Below are positions 25,224-32,915 of a stretch of DNA of 32,915 nt, piece after piece. The stretch is taken from the NCBI GenBank assembly GCA_015231865.1, contig JADGAU010000019.1, forward strand, positions 1 through 32,915. The letters are read 5' to 3'. The position numbers were made by a program, and so were the translations under genes. The notes under the pieces are model-generated. The model was not told the origin of the DNA. It saw nothing but the letters and a program-made list of their open reading frames with translations, and made no database searches. Every line of letters starts with the position of its first letter. Within the stretch, counting starts at the first letter, position 1. Source of the DNA: Gammaproteobacteria bacterium. Its GTDB lineage: Bacteria > Pseudomonadota > Gammaproteobacteria > GRL18.

Positions 25224-26288
25224 ATGCCCAAATCAATTACCATTCATGCACCGGATGATTGGCATTTACATCTTAGAGATGGCGATGTTTTAAAAGGTCT
25301 GGTTGCTCATACTGCCGAGCGTTTTAAAAGGGCAATTGTAATGCCCAATTTAGTTCCTCCTATTACTTCAGTAGAAATGGCTGCTGAATATTTGGACAGA
25401 ATATTAGCGGTGGTTCCAGATAATTCAGATTTTGAACCTTTAATGACATTATATCTGACCGATAATACCACGGCGCAAACGGTCTTTAATGCACATCAAA
25501 GTTGTTTTGTTAAAGCATTTAAGCTATATCCAGCTGGAGCAACGACCAATTCAGATGCAGGCGTAAGCGATATTAAAAAATGTTATCCAGCAATTGCCGA
25601 AATGCAAAAGCTTGGTGTTCCCTTACTGATTCATGGTGAGATAACTGATGCTGATATTGATATTTTTGAGCGTGAACAAGTCTTTATTGAACGTGTTCTG
25701 AAACCTTTATGTGAAGACTTTCCGGAATTGAAAATAGTTTTTGAACACATCACCACAAGTTTTGCCGTGGATTTTGTCAATTCAACGTCTCATCCAATTG
25801 CAGCTACAATTACGGCCCATCATTTACTAATGAATCGTAATCATATGCTGGTTGGTGGGATACGTCCTCACTACTATTGTTTGCCGGTGCTAAAACATCA
25901 ACAACATCAACAAGCCTTAATAAAAGCGGCGACATCTGGAAGTGAAAAATTTTTCCTGGGTACCGATAGTGCTCCTCATGCTCAAAATAAAAAGGAAACC
26001 GCTTGTGGTTGTGCAGGCATGTACACCAGTCATGCGGCAATAGAATTATATGCAGAAGCTTTTGAACGTGCAGACAAGCTTGAGAATTTAGAAGCTTTTA
26101 GTAGTCTCAATGGCGCGAAGTTTTATGGTTTACCGGTCAATTCAGAAAAACTGACTTTGGTAAGAGAGTCCTGGGACGTTCCAGAATATTACCAGTTTGG
26201 AACTAATGAAGCCGATAATACCAGTTCACATCGTTTAATTCCCTTATTTGCAGGTGAGCAAATTAACTGGAAGATTAATGGAAATTGA
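25224..26288 (+). CDS. pyrC: dihydroorotase (class II, PyrC)
   Basis: Zinc enzyme of 354 residues that cyclises carbamoyl-aspartate to dihydroorotate in pyrimidine synthesis. Metal ligands His14 and His16 occur in [10 protein letters not shown], the carboxylated lysine is Lys100 in [15 protein letters not shown], and later ligands sit in LLIHGEI, the EHITT segment and GTDSAPH. The substrate-loop region [14 protein letters not shown] is present. Length matches E. coli PyrC (348). The following rnt gene starts inside its last four codons, so the two are translationally coupled. No pyrimidine attenuator is evident in the 42 bases upstream. Confidence 0.95.
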   Translation: MPKSITIHAPDDWHLHLRDGDVLKGLVAHTAERFKRAIVMPNLVPPITSVEMAAEYLDRILAVVPDNSDFEPLMTLYLTDNTTAQTVFNAHQSCFVKAFKLYPAGATTNSDAGVSDIKKCYPAIAEMQKLGVPLLIHGEITDADIDIFEREQVFIERVLKPLCEDFPELKIVFEHITTSFAVDFVNSTSHPIAATITAHHLLMNRNHMLVGGIRPHYYCLPVLKHQQHQQALIKAATSGSEKFFLGTDSAPHAQNKKETACGCAGMYTSHAAIELYAEAFERADKLENLEAFSSLNGAKFYGLPVNSEKLTLVRESWDVPEYYQFGTNEADNTSSHRLIPLFAGEQINWKINGN

Positions 26289-26916
26289 AAGTAATTCACA
26301 TCACATCGATATTGGTAAACGTTTTAGAAGTTTTTTACCGGTTGTTGTTGATGTTGAAACAGCGGGTTTTAATCCTAAAAAAGATGCCTTACTTGAGGTG
26401 GCTGTAGTAATTCTGAGAATGGATGAAAATGGTCAACTATATTGTGCTGAATCTATAGCGGAAAATATTGCACCATTTGCAGGTGCTAACCTGGATGAAG
26501 CGGCTTTAAAATTTACCGGCATAAATCCGTTTAATCCTTTTCGCATGGAAAAAGAAGAGGGACCAACCTTAAGAGATATGTTTTCACTGATTAGAAAAGA
26601 GGTGAAGGCGACCAAATGTACTCGAGCTATTTTAGTTGGACACAATCCAACGTTTGATTTAAGTTTTATTAACGCCGCAGCTGAACGTAATAAAATCAAA
26701 AAAAATCCGTTTCATCAATTTAGCACCTTTGATACAGCAACCTTAGGCGGTTTGGCTTATGGTCAGACGGTATTATCTAAAGCCTGTCAGGTAGCCGGGA
26801 TTCGTTGGGATGATGATAAGGCTCATTCAGCACTTTATGATACCGAACAAACCGCTAAATTGTTTTGTCAAATTGTTAATCAGTGGGCATATTATGAGCA
26901 GCAAGGGCAATCATAA
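26278..26916 (+). CDS. rnt: ribonuclease T
   Basis: DEDD-family 3' exoribonuclease of 212 residues that trims tRNA and other small RNA 3' ends; E. coli RNase T has 215. Catalytic acids Asp25 and Glu27 (DVETAGF), Asp127 (GHNPTFD), His183 and Asp188 (AHSALYDTE) are all present. Family-specific segments [17 protein letters not shown] and [10 protein letters not shown] are easily read. ATG 26278 overlaps the pyrC stop and has GGAAGA just upstream; a TTG 30 bases further up is in frame but lacks support. The next gene starts directly at its stop. RNase T supports a gammaproteobacterial host. Confidence 0.95.
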   Translation: MEIESNSHHIDIGKRFRSFLPVVVDVETAGFNPKKDALLEVAVVILRMDENGQLYCAESIAENIAPFAGANLDEAALKFTGINPFNPFRMEKEEGPTLRDMFSLIRKEVKATKCTRAILVGHNPTFDLSFINAAAERNKIKKNPFHQFSTFDTATLGGLAYGQTVLSKACQVAGIRWDDDKAHSALYDTEQTAKLFCQIVNQWAYYEQQGQS

Positions 26917-27258
26917 TTGAATGATAGTTTGCATCAAAAGTTCGTTGATATTTTTTCAGCAGAGCAAAACGAAATATCTTCCAAACTTAAAAAGTACTTG
27001 CTATCATTGCCACCGGAAAAATTTTCGTTAGGCGAGCTAACAAGATTTACCGGCTTTATTGATAATGAATCTTTCTCATTTAATATTTTATCAATACAAA
27101 AAAATTCAGATACAATACAAGTCAAATTAGGCTTATTTTTTAATGAAATCATGGGCGGCTGCAATTGTTCAGAAGAGCCTTTTCATGAAATCAATTACTC
27201 TGAAGCAAATTACCTGCTGACAAAATCAGGCATTGCTTTATTAAAGGAAATCAAATGA
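26917..27258 (+). CDS. hypothetical protein with a CxC motif
   Basis: A 113-residue soluble protein of unknown family. The first half is helical and charged; the second half has alternating hydrophobic residues and a GGCNCSEEP segment with Cys82 and Cys84, reminiscent of a small metal-binding site. The start is TTG 26917, directly after the rnt stop, with AAGGG about nine bases upstream. Its TGA overlaps the ATG of the cytochrome gene (ATGA), so translation is coupled at the downstream end. The tight packing argues that it is a real gene. Confidence 0.65.
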   Translation: MNDSLHQKFVDIFSAEQNEISSKLKKYLLSLPPEKFSLGELTRFTGFIDNESFSFNILSIQKNSDTIQVKLGLFFNEIMGGCNCSEEPFHEINYSEANYLLTKSGIALLKEIK

Positions 27259-27677
27259 AAATAGTGACTATCTTATCGGCACTGCTCTTTTCTCATACAA
27301 TATTTGCTGAACAGCATCAGAACGTGATTGATGAAGGCCAGGCCTTATTTATGCAATATTGTGCCAGTTGCCATGGCGAGTTAGCCGGTATTCCGATGAA
27401 TAAACGTCCAGCGCCGCCAATCTTTATGGTTAAAAGGCATTATACCGGTACTTATCCGGATGAAATGACTTTTGTTGATGCCATGGCAGACTGGGTTGAA
27501 ACAAGAGATGTATCAACAAGTTTAATGCCGGGCGCAATTCGTCGTTATAATCTGATGCCTGAAATTGTGGTCGAGCGCAGTAAAGTCGAAAAAATAGCCG
27601 CTTATATTTTCAATACCAGAATGAATTTGCCCGCAAGTTTTGAACACCATTATAAAAGACAGCATGGTTTGAATTAA
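27255..27677 (+). CDS. periplasmic monohaem c-type cytochrome
   Basis: A 140-residue protein with a signal peptide (about 1-18, cut after TIFA) and one haem-attachment motif CASCH (Cys36, Cys39, His40). A methionine in the C-terminal half, for example that in SLMPGAIR, would be the second axial ligand. It should carry electrons in the periplasm; partners are not identifiable here. It overlaps the preceding hypothetical gene by four bases, an odd companion for pyrC and rnt. Its stop codon overlaps the recQ stop codon on the other strand by four bases. Confidence 0.85.
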   Translation: MKIVTILSALLFSHTIFAEQHQNVIDEGQALFMQYCASCHGELAGIPMNKRPAPPIFMVKRHYTGTYPDEMTFVDAMADWVETRDVSTSLMPGAIRRYNLMPEIVVERSKVEKIAAYIFNTRMNLPASFEHHYKRQHGLN

Positions 27678-29839
27678 GGATCAAAACTAGCGCAAACAAT
27701 TCTTAAAATTGGGTATTCATATTGTTCATCCAGAAATTGAAATAAACTTGAAAGTTTCTTGTCTTCCCGGTCAATTAATTCCTGCCTGGATTGTAAAATA
27801 ATATTGACATCTTTGTCAGAAATATTTAAATCATTGTATAGCGAAGGAAGTTCGATCAAAAACTGTTTAACCGCCTTTTCTATGTGTGAATAAATCGTGT
27901 TTATGGTTAGATTTCGGGTTTCAGCAATTTGAGCCAATGAATTATTGGATTTAAAAAGAAATAAAGTCTCGGCAATGGTTTCTGAAATTTGGTTTTCCTG
28001 AACTTGTTTAATATTTTCCTGCTGTTTTGAATGTTGTTCGATAATTGCCAGAAAGTCCTCAGCATAATTAGCTAATTTTTGAGCGCCAACACCTGAAATT
28101 AAACTAAACTGCTCTTCATTTGTTGGCATTTGTTCCAGCATTTGCATTAAGGTCGCATCATGAAAAACCATAAAGGGCGCAATATTTTGTTCTTTTGCTA
28201 ATCGAGACCGGCAGGCCTTTAAATCTTCCCAAAGCTGTTGATGGCTGGCATTTAACTGGAAATTAGAGGCTTTCTTTTTATCTTGAGCGTCGGATTGCTT
28301 ATATTTAATATCTTTACGTAAATATAAAGATTGTTCGCCTTTTAAAACAGGACGGGATTTTTCGGTTAGTTTTAAGGCGCCAAAATTATCATTGTCCGCA
28401 TTGAGCATGCCCAGAGCAATCAATTGTCTATAAACTGAGCGCCATTGTGCCTGATTTAACTCATCACCAATACCATAGGTTGATAGTTGTTGATGGTTAA
28501 AACGTCTGATTTTTTCATTATCTTTGGCTAATAAAATATCAATTAAATGGTTAACACCAAAGCGTTCTTCACTTCTGTAAACACAGGAAAGCGCCTTTTG
28601 AGCAAGCACAGTGGCATCCCAGGTTTCAACAGGATTTAAGCAGGTATCACAGTTGCCGCAGGGTTGTTCGGGGGTTTCACCGAAATAACTTAATAAAATA
28701 TTACGTCGACAGTTTGTTGCTTCACAATAACCTAATAAAGCTTCCAGTCGCTGGTTTTCTATTTGTTTAATAAAATCCGGGGCACTGGATTCCTGCGCCA
28801 TTTTTCTTAGTAAGATAATATCTTGTAACCCATAAACCATCCAGGCATTGGAAGCTAAGCCATCTCGTCCGGCACGGCCTGTTTCCTGATAATAAGCTTC
28901 AATACTTTTGGGTAAATCCATATGGGCAACAAAGCGAACATCCGGCTTATCAATTCCCATTCCAAAAGCAATGGTAGCAACCATAATACAATGTTCTGAT
29001 TGTAAAAATTGCTGCTGATTTTGCTGGCGAGTTTCCTGTGGCATACCGGCATGATAACTTAAAGCCGGCAGACCTTGTTGCTGTAAAAATTGAGCCGTTT
29101 CCTCAACACGTTTACGTGAAAGGCAATAGACTATACCGCTATCGTTAGTATGACTGGCCTGAATAAATTGAATTAATTGTTGTCTGGGATTATTTTTTAC
29201 CTGTACCAGATAGCGAATATTGGGACGATCAAAACCACTAACAAAGTGTTCAGCACTTTGCAGTTTAAGCCTTAAAGATATTTCTTCACGGGTATTGGCA
29301 TCGGCAGTTGCTGTTAGCGCAATTCGGGGTGTATCAGGAAATAAACCGGGTAATTGTTCCAGTTTTACATAATCTGGACGAAAATCATGCCCCCATTGAG
29401 ACACACAATGCGCCTCATCAATAGCAAACAGGGAAATTTTTGCCTGCTCTAATAATGATAAGGTTCTTGGCTGAAGGATCCTTTCCGGTGCAATATAAAG
29501 CACATCTATTTGATTTTGATAAACCTGATTTTCAATTTCTTCAATTTCAAATGCGTTTAAGCTGGAGTTAATAAATTCGGCATTAATACCTAATTGTTTT
29601 AAAGCACTCACTTGATCCTGCATCAAGGCAATCAGTGGTGAGATAATAATAGCCGTTCCATCTAGTAACAATGCTGGGATCTGATAACAAAGTGATTTTC
29701 CACCACCGGTTGGCATAATTACCAGACAGTCCTTGTTTTCAACCAGAGTTTCAATAATCTGATACTGAGGTTCACGAAAGTTATCGTAGCCAAATGTCTC
29801 GCGTAATATGGCCAAAGCTTTTTCTTTTGTCGTATTCAT
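27674..29839 (-). CDS. recQ: ATP-dependent DNA helicase RecQ with C-terminal HTH extension
   Basis: A 3'-5' DNA helicase of 721 residues acting in recombination and repair. Walker A is TGGGKS (44-49), the DEAH box is 141-144 followed by CVSQWGHDFRPDY, and helicase motifs V/VI appear as AFGMGIDKPDVRFV and YYQETGRAGRDG. A zinc-binding cluster (about 373-403, ending CGNCDTC), a winged-helix RQC region and an HRDC domain (about 535-605) follow. The extra about 110 residues beyond E. coli RecQ (609) contain a helix-turn-helix-like segment (SLAQIAETRNLTINTIYSHI) matching the helix-turn-helix seen at the C terminus of many RecQ proteins. It is convergent with, and overlaps, the cytochrome gene end. 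Confidence 0.95.
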   Translation of the reverse strand: MNTTKEKALAILRETFGYDNFREPQYQIIETLVENKDCLVIMPTGGGKSLCYQIPALLLDGTAIIISPLIALMQDQVSALKQLGINAEFINSSLNAFEIEEIENQVYQNQIDVLYIAPERILQPRTLSLLEQAKISLFAIDEAHCVSQWGHDFRPDYVKLEQLPGLFPDTPRIALTATADANTREEISLRLKLQSAEHFVSGFDRPNIRYLVQVKNNPRQQLIQFIQASHTNDSGIVYCLSRKRVEETAQFLQQQGLPALSYHAGMPQETRQQNQQQFLQSEHCIMVATIAFGMGIDKPDVRFVAHMDLPKSIEAYYQETGRAGRDGLASNAWMVYGLQDIILLRKMAQESSAPDFIKQIENQRLEALLGYCEATNCRRNILLSYFGETPEQPCGNCDTCLNPVETWDATVLAQKALSCVYRSEERFGVNHLIDILLAKDNEKIRRFNHQQLSTYGIGDELNQAQWRSVYRQLIALGMLNADNDNFGALKLTEKSRPVLKGEQSLYLRKDIKYKQSDAQDKKKASNFQLNASHQQLWEDLKACRSRLAKEQNIAPFMVFHDATLMQMLEQMPTNEEQFSLISGVGAQKLANYAEDFLAIIEQHSKQQENIKQVQENQISETIAETLFLFKSNNSLAQIAETRNLTINTIYSHIEKAVKQFLIELPSLYNDLNISDKDVNIILQSRQELIDREDKKLSSLFQFLDEQYEYPILRIVCASFDP

Positions 29840-29978
29840 TTGTTCATAATAACTAAGACGAATAAATAAGTCTGTAGGATTAATCTGATTATTGTAAGAA
29901 AATTTTATTTTTAAAAAATTGGCCGCTAAATTAAGCTATAATATCTTTGTCAGAACTCCGACCCTAGCAGAATAAATT

Positions 29979-31142
29979 ATGTCAGAAGATAAACATGCAC
30001 ATTATAAAATAGTTGTTACACGTATCAGTGATAATTTAGATCAAGTTGCCAATATGATTGCAGACAATTATGCTTCCGATATTAATCGTATCCGTATTTT
30101 ATTAAAAAATCTGCCTTATGAAATCCCGGAAAAATTTAATTCTTTAAAGAGTGCAAAAATCTTTCTTAATGAATGTAATAAGTTAAATTGTGAAACTAAA
30201 GTTGTCAGGTTAGAGCCTGATAAAGTTGAAGTGAAAAAAGAAAATAACAAAGTAAATAAAACCGGAAAAAAAATATTATCTGGCCGTAACATGGAGAATA
30301 GCTCTAAAATTATTATTGGCGTAGTGATACTATTTGTTTCAATTATTGGGATAATGTTAAGTTATTTTGTTCAGGACTCTCAGGAAGGCGTTTTATCCGA
30401 TGTAAATTCCAATAAAGTTAATCCATCAAAAATGGAGAAAATTAATCGTTTAGTAAAAGAAGAAACTAAGACTGCTATAAATAACTCTTCAAGCAAATCA
30501 GTTCGATCTAATGAAGGCTTACTTACAAAAGATAATACAAAAAATCAAATCACTGACTCAAATATCAGAGATAACAATAAACAAGGCAACAATACCAAGA
30601 CAACTAAAGTAAATAATGCCAGAAGCAATGCTATTGAAAATGACAACGAAGACAATCAGAATTTAATTGATTTAGAAGCAATGGCAGATTTATTAACACC
30701 TGCCCAAATTGAAGTATTATCAGCATTTAACTTTAATCAACCGATGAGTCAGATTATAAAGGAAGTAGAAAATAGTCATTTATCTCGACGAGAGAAGATT
30801 GAAATTGCTAATATCTATCAGGAAGCGGCTAAAACTGATTTACAAAAAACAAGAAAGGCATTAGAAATTTCTTTAGCATTCAATCATAATAACAAAAAAA
30901 ACTGGCAGAAATTAATTTCGACTTATGAAATGTTAGGTGATGATAGAAAGGCGGAAAACTCTAAAGAGCAGATGTACAAACAGTTTCCCTATCTTAGAAA
31001 TAAGAAAATTAATAAAACTGACTTTTCTGAGCAGGTGGAAATAATTGACAGCGAACAGATAATAGAAAATGAAGATAATCTTGAAAGCGAAGAACTTCTA
31101 GAAAGTAAAGAGATACTACAAAGCGAAGCAATAATTGAATAG
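29979..31142 (+). CDS. single-span membrane protein with possible L7/L12-like N-terminal domain
   Basis: A 387-residue protein of unknown function. Residues 8-76 (starting YKIVVTRISDNLDQVANM) follow a strand-helix-helix-strand-helix-strand pattern similar to the C-terminal domain of ribosomal protein L7/L12. A basic linker leads to one membrane span (about 110-130). Beyond it is a long Asn/Lys/Ser-rich low-complexity region (135-225), a helical domain (about 228-335, TPR-like in spacing) and an acidic tail with repeated Glu-Ser/Leu-Leu units (about 345-387). No signal peptide precedes the first domain, so it is probably cytoplasmic with the helical part outside. A TATAAT at 29937-29942 is the best promoter match but lacks a good -35. 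nhaA follows directly. Confidence 0.6.
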   Translation: MSEDKHAHYKIVVTRISDNLDQVANMIADNYASDINRIRILLKNLPYEIPEKFNSLKSAKIFLNECNKLNCETKVVRLEPDKVEVKKENNKVNKTGKKILSGRNMENSSKIIIGVVILFVSIIGIMLSYFVQDSQEGVLSDVNSNKVNPSKMEKINRLVKEETKTAINNSSSKSVRSNEGLLTKDNTKNQITDSNIRDNNKQGNNTKTTKVNNARSNAIENDNEDNQNLIDLEAMADLLTPAQIEVLSAFNFNQPMSQIIKEVENSHLSRREKIEIANIYQEAAKTDLQKTRKALEISLAFNHNNKKNWQKLISTYEMLGDDRKAENSKEQMYKQFPYLRNKKINKTDFSEQVEIIDSEQIIENEDNLESEELLESKEILQSEAIIE

Positions 31143-31156
31143 GAATGGATTTAAAG

Positions 31157-32446
31157 ATGAAAAAAAATAATATTTTTGAGCAATTTATTTCAAAAGAAGC
31201 AATGAGTGGTGTTTTGCTGTTTATGGCAACAGTGCTGGCAATTATTGCTGCAAATTCTCCCTGGTCTCAAGAATACTATGACTTGTGGCATTTACCAATG
31301 GGATTTAGTTTAGGAAATATCACTACATCTATGAGCTTAACCTATTGGATAGATGATGGCTTGATGGCCTTATTCTTTTTAATGGTTGGTCTGGAAATTA
31401 AAAGAGAACTGATGGTTGGAGAATTATCTTCGATACAAAAAGCATCCTTCCCGGTTGTTGCTGCGATTGGTGGTATGGCTATTCCCGCTTTAGTCTATGT
31501 CATGCTTAATCCGGACAACCCAATTGGTTTTGGTATTCCAATGGCAACGGATATCGCCTTTGCATTAGGAATATTAATGCTGTTAGGCTCAAAGGTTAAC
31601 CCTGCATTAAAAGTATTCCTGGTGGCTTTAGCCGTCGTTGATGATTTAGGTGCTGTTTTAGTTGTTGCTACCGTTTATACGCAGGAAATACACACTCAAT
31701 ATTTTCTTATGGCCATTATCATCTATGCACTTATCTGGCTATTAAACTTTAAAGGCGTTAAATCATTGTGGCCTTATTTACTTCTGGGTGTTGCCTTATG
31801 GGTCTATATTCATGCTATTGGTATTCATGCAACGGTTGCGGGTGTATTATTGGCCTTTGCGATTCCAATTGGTTCAAAAATTGATGAACATAAATTTATC
31901 AAAACACAAACCGATGCAATAAATGATTTTGAAAAAAACATAGACACCATTCCGATACTTAATCATCATCAAATGGATGCTTTAGAAACAATCGGGTGTT
32001 CTTATGATAAAGTTCAAAATCCCTTATTAAAACTGGAACATCACTTACATGGGCTCAGTGCCTTTGTCATTATGCCTTTATTTGCATTCTCCAATGCCGG
32101 TGTTGTCATTGATTTTTCACCTTTTATGGATAATTTAATGATTGTGCTAGGCGTTATTTTAGGCCTGGTTATTGGTAAACCGATTGGTATTGTCACTTTT
32201 ACCTGGCTGGCAACAAAACTTAAGCTGGTTACTAAGCCCGATAATATCACCTGGATGGAAGTGATTGCAGTCGGATTCCTGGCCGGTATCGGTTTTACCA
32301 TGTCGATATTTATAACCCACCTGGCATTTATGGATGAAGCATTAATCGCAGCTGTGAAATTAGGTGTCTTTATCGCTTCATTTATTGCAGCCGTTATTGG
32401 TGTTGTCTTATTGTTGAAGGTTTCTGATAATAAGGCAAAAGTGTAA
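31157..32446 (+). CDS. nhaA: Na+/H+ antiporter NhaA
   Basis: Inner-membrane antiporter of 429 residues that expels Na+ in exchange for protons. The ion site is clear: ATDIAFALG with Asp132 and ALAVVDDLGA with Asp162 and Asp163 (E. coli Asp133, 163, 164). MVGLEIKRELM and the C-terminal GIGFTMSIFI segments are also typical. E. coli NhaA has 388 residues; part of the extra length is a charged loop near the middle (from about DEHKFIKTQTDAIND to KLEHHLHG). ATG 31157 is preferred because an ATG at 31145 directly abuts its only AGGA. The preceding membrane-protein gene ends 14 bases before 31157, so the two are probably co-transcribed. Confidence 0.93.
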   Translation: MKKNNIFEQFISKEAMSGVLLFMATVLAIIAANSPWSQEYYDLWHLPMGFSLGNITTSMSLTYWIDDGLMALFFLMVGLEIKRELMVGELSSIQKASFPVVAAIGGMAIPALVYVMLNPDNPIGFGIPMATDIAFALGILMLLGSKVNPALKVFLVALAVVDDLGAVLVVATVYTQEIHTQYFLMAIIIYALIWLLNFKGVKSLWPYLLLGVALWVYIHAIGIHATVAGVLLAFAIPIGSKIDEHKFIKTQTDAINDFEKNIDTIPILNHHQMDALETIGCSYDKVQNPLLKLEHHLHGLSAFVIMPLFAFSNAGVVIDFSPFMDNLMIVLGVILGLVIGKPIGIVTFTWLATKLKLVTKPDNITWMEVIAVGFLAGIGFTMSIFITHLAFMDEALIAAVKLGVFIASFIAAVIGVVLLLKVSDNKAKV

Positions 32447-32587
32447 ATGCTGATTATCAATAAAGCTGTCTACTTTTTTTACATAAATAAATTCGTGGAT
32501 AGTAAATTGGAAACCTGATGGCTTTAAGTTATTGATAAAATATAAATTTAAATATTAGGAATATATATTGCATAAGGTTAATATTAA

Positions 32588-32616
32588 TTGAATATTTAAC
32601 ATTGGTGCTTTATAAT
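32588..32616 (+). promoter_or_regulatory. strong sigma-70-like promoter before the last gene
   Basis: TTGAAT at 32588-32593 (-35, 5 of 6) and a perfect TATAAT at 32611-32616 (-10) are separated by the optimal 17 bases. Transcription would begin near 32623, about 33 bases before ATG 32656. This is the best promoter match I noticed in the window. Confidence 0.65.
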
Positions 32617-32655
32617 TCCTAAAAATTTAAGCATTATTTATCGGGGTTTTAGAAA

Positions 32656-32915
32656 ATGTCAGATGAACTAAACAATAAAGAAAATGAAAATACACCTGTG
32701 GATGAGAATCAAGGTCAGCAGGGAAGTGACTTTGAGAAACGTCGTAAGTTATTGAAGGGTGCTTTAGGTGCTACTCCTGTTATTATGACGGTTGCTGCTA
32801 GGCCTGTTCATGCTATGCAGGGGCTTTCTCATATGTTGTCTCTTGAGGTTTCTGGGTGTAAGGGTGATGATTTTGTTGGTGGTCAAAGCCCTGGTTGGTG
32901 GATGACTGTTTCAAA
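32656..32915 (+). CDS. 5' part of a probable Tat-exported protein with an SPGWW motif
   Basis: The gene runs off the window edge after 86 codons. A hydrophilic, acidic N terminus (1-26) leads to KRRKLLKG (twin Arg 29-30), a hydrophobic stretch and an AARPVHA cleavage-type site near 53, which together resemble a Tat signal peptide. After cleavage come Cys69 in SGCKGDD and SPGWW (79-82 plus preceding Ser). SPG(F/Y/W)W is a short motif found in several families of secreted proteins of unknown role. GGGG at 32643-32646 is the likely ribosome-binding site, and a strong promoter lies just upstream. The remainder of the protein is unseen, so function stays open. Confidence 0.7.
   Translation, partial: MSDELNNKENENTPVDENQGQQGSDFEKRRKLLKGALGATPVIMTVAARPVHAMQGLSHMLSLEVSGCKGDDFVGGQSPGWWMTVS

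Overview
The window reads as chromosomal DNA from an AT-rich gammaproteobacterium. RNase T is essentially restricted to that class, and the proS, ribA, pyrC, nagZ, recQ and nhaA products all match Escherichia coli-type proteins in length and motifs. A DsrE-like protein, a DUF302 protein, a c-type cytochrome and the final SPGWW-motif protein fit an environmental lineage such as sulfur oxidisers, methylotrophs or their symbiotic relatives. This last placement is inference. I saw no rRNA, tRNA, CRISPR array or complete insertion sequence.

Layout. (1) 1-2250 is accessory DNA. It holds a gene 3' end with an apparent frameshift, a 16-unit DUF4116 repeat protein, and several unrecognised very short ORFs. 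(2) 2260-9063 holds a BvgS/EvgS-like hybrid sensor kinase. Convergent to it are a soluble PAS histidine kinase and proS. (3) 9374-20605 is an 11-kb co-directional block: RND adaptor, RND permease with a long lysine-rich C-terminal tail, orphan ParA-type ATPase, membrane-anchored DUF302 protein, methionine-rich single-span coiled protein, dynamin-like membrane GTPase, a four-helix membrane protein, and a TrkA-domain potassium-channel-like protein. This block is the best candidate for an undescribed system. (4) 20610-29839 is mostly housekeeping: an Smr endonuclease-like protein, a tightly overlapping dppB-dppC-nagZ unit with a DsrE-like gene, ribA, an overlapping pyrC-rnt-hypothetical-cytochrome c unit, and convergent recQ. 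(5) 29979-32915 holds a single-span membrane protein with a possible L7/L12-like N-terminal domain, an NhaA antiporter, and a truncated gene for a probable Tat-exported protein.

How genes may work together. The RND pair should form a tripartite pump, but no outer-membrane channel gene is in the window. The ParA ATPase, dynamin-like GTPase and anchored coiled proteins beside it suggest spatial organisation or remodelling of the envelope. The peptide-type ABC permeases fused by overlap to nagZ suggest muropeptide uptake and recycling. These functional links come from gene order and are not proven by sequence. Hairpins and promoters were found by eye; no folding or homology search was run.
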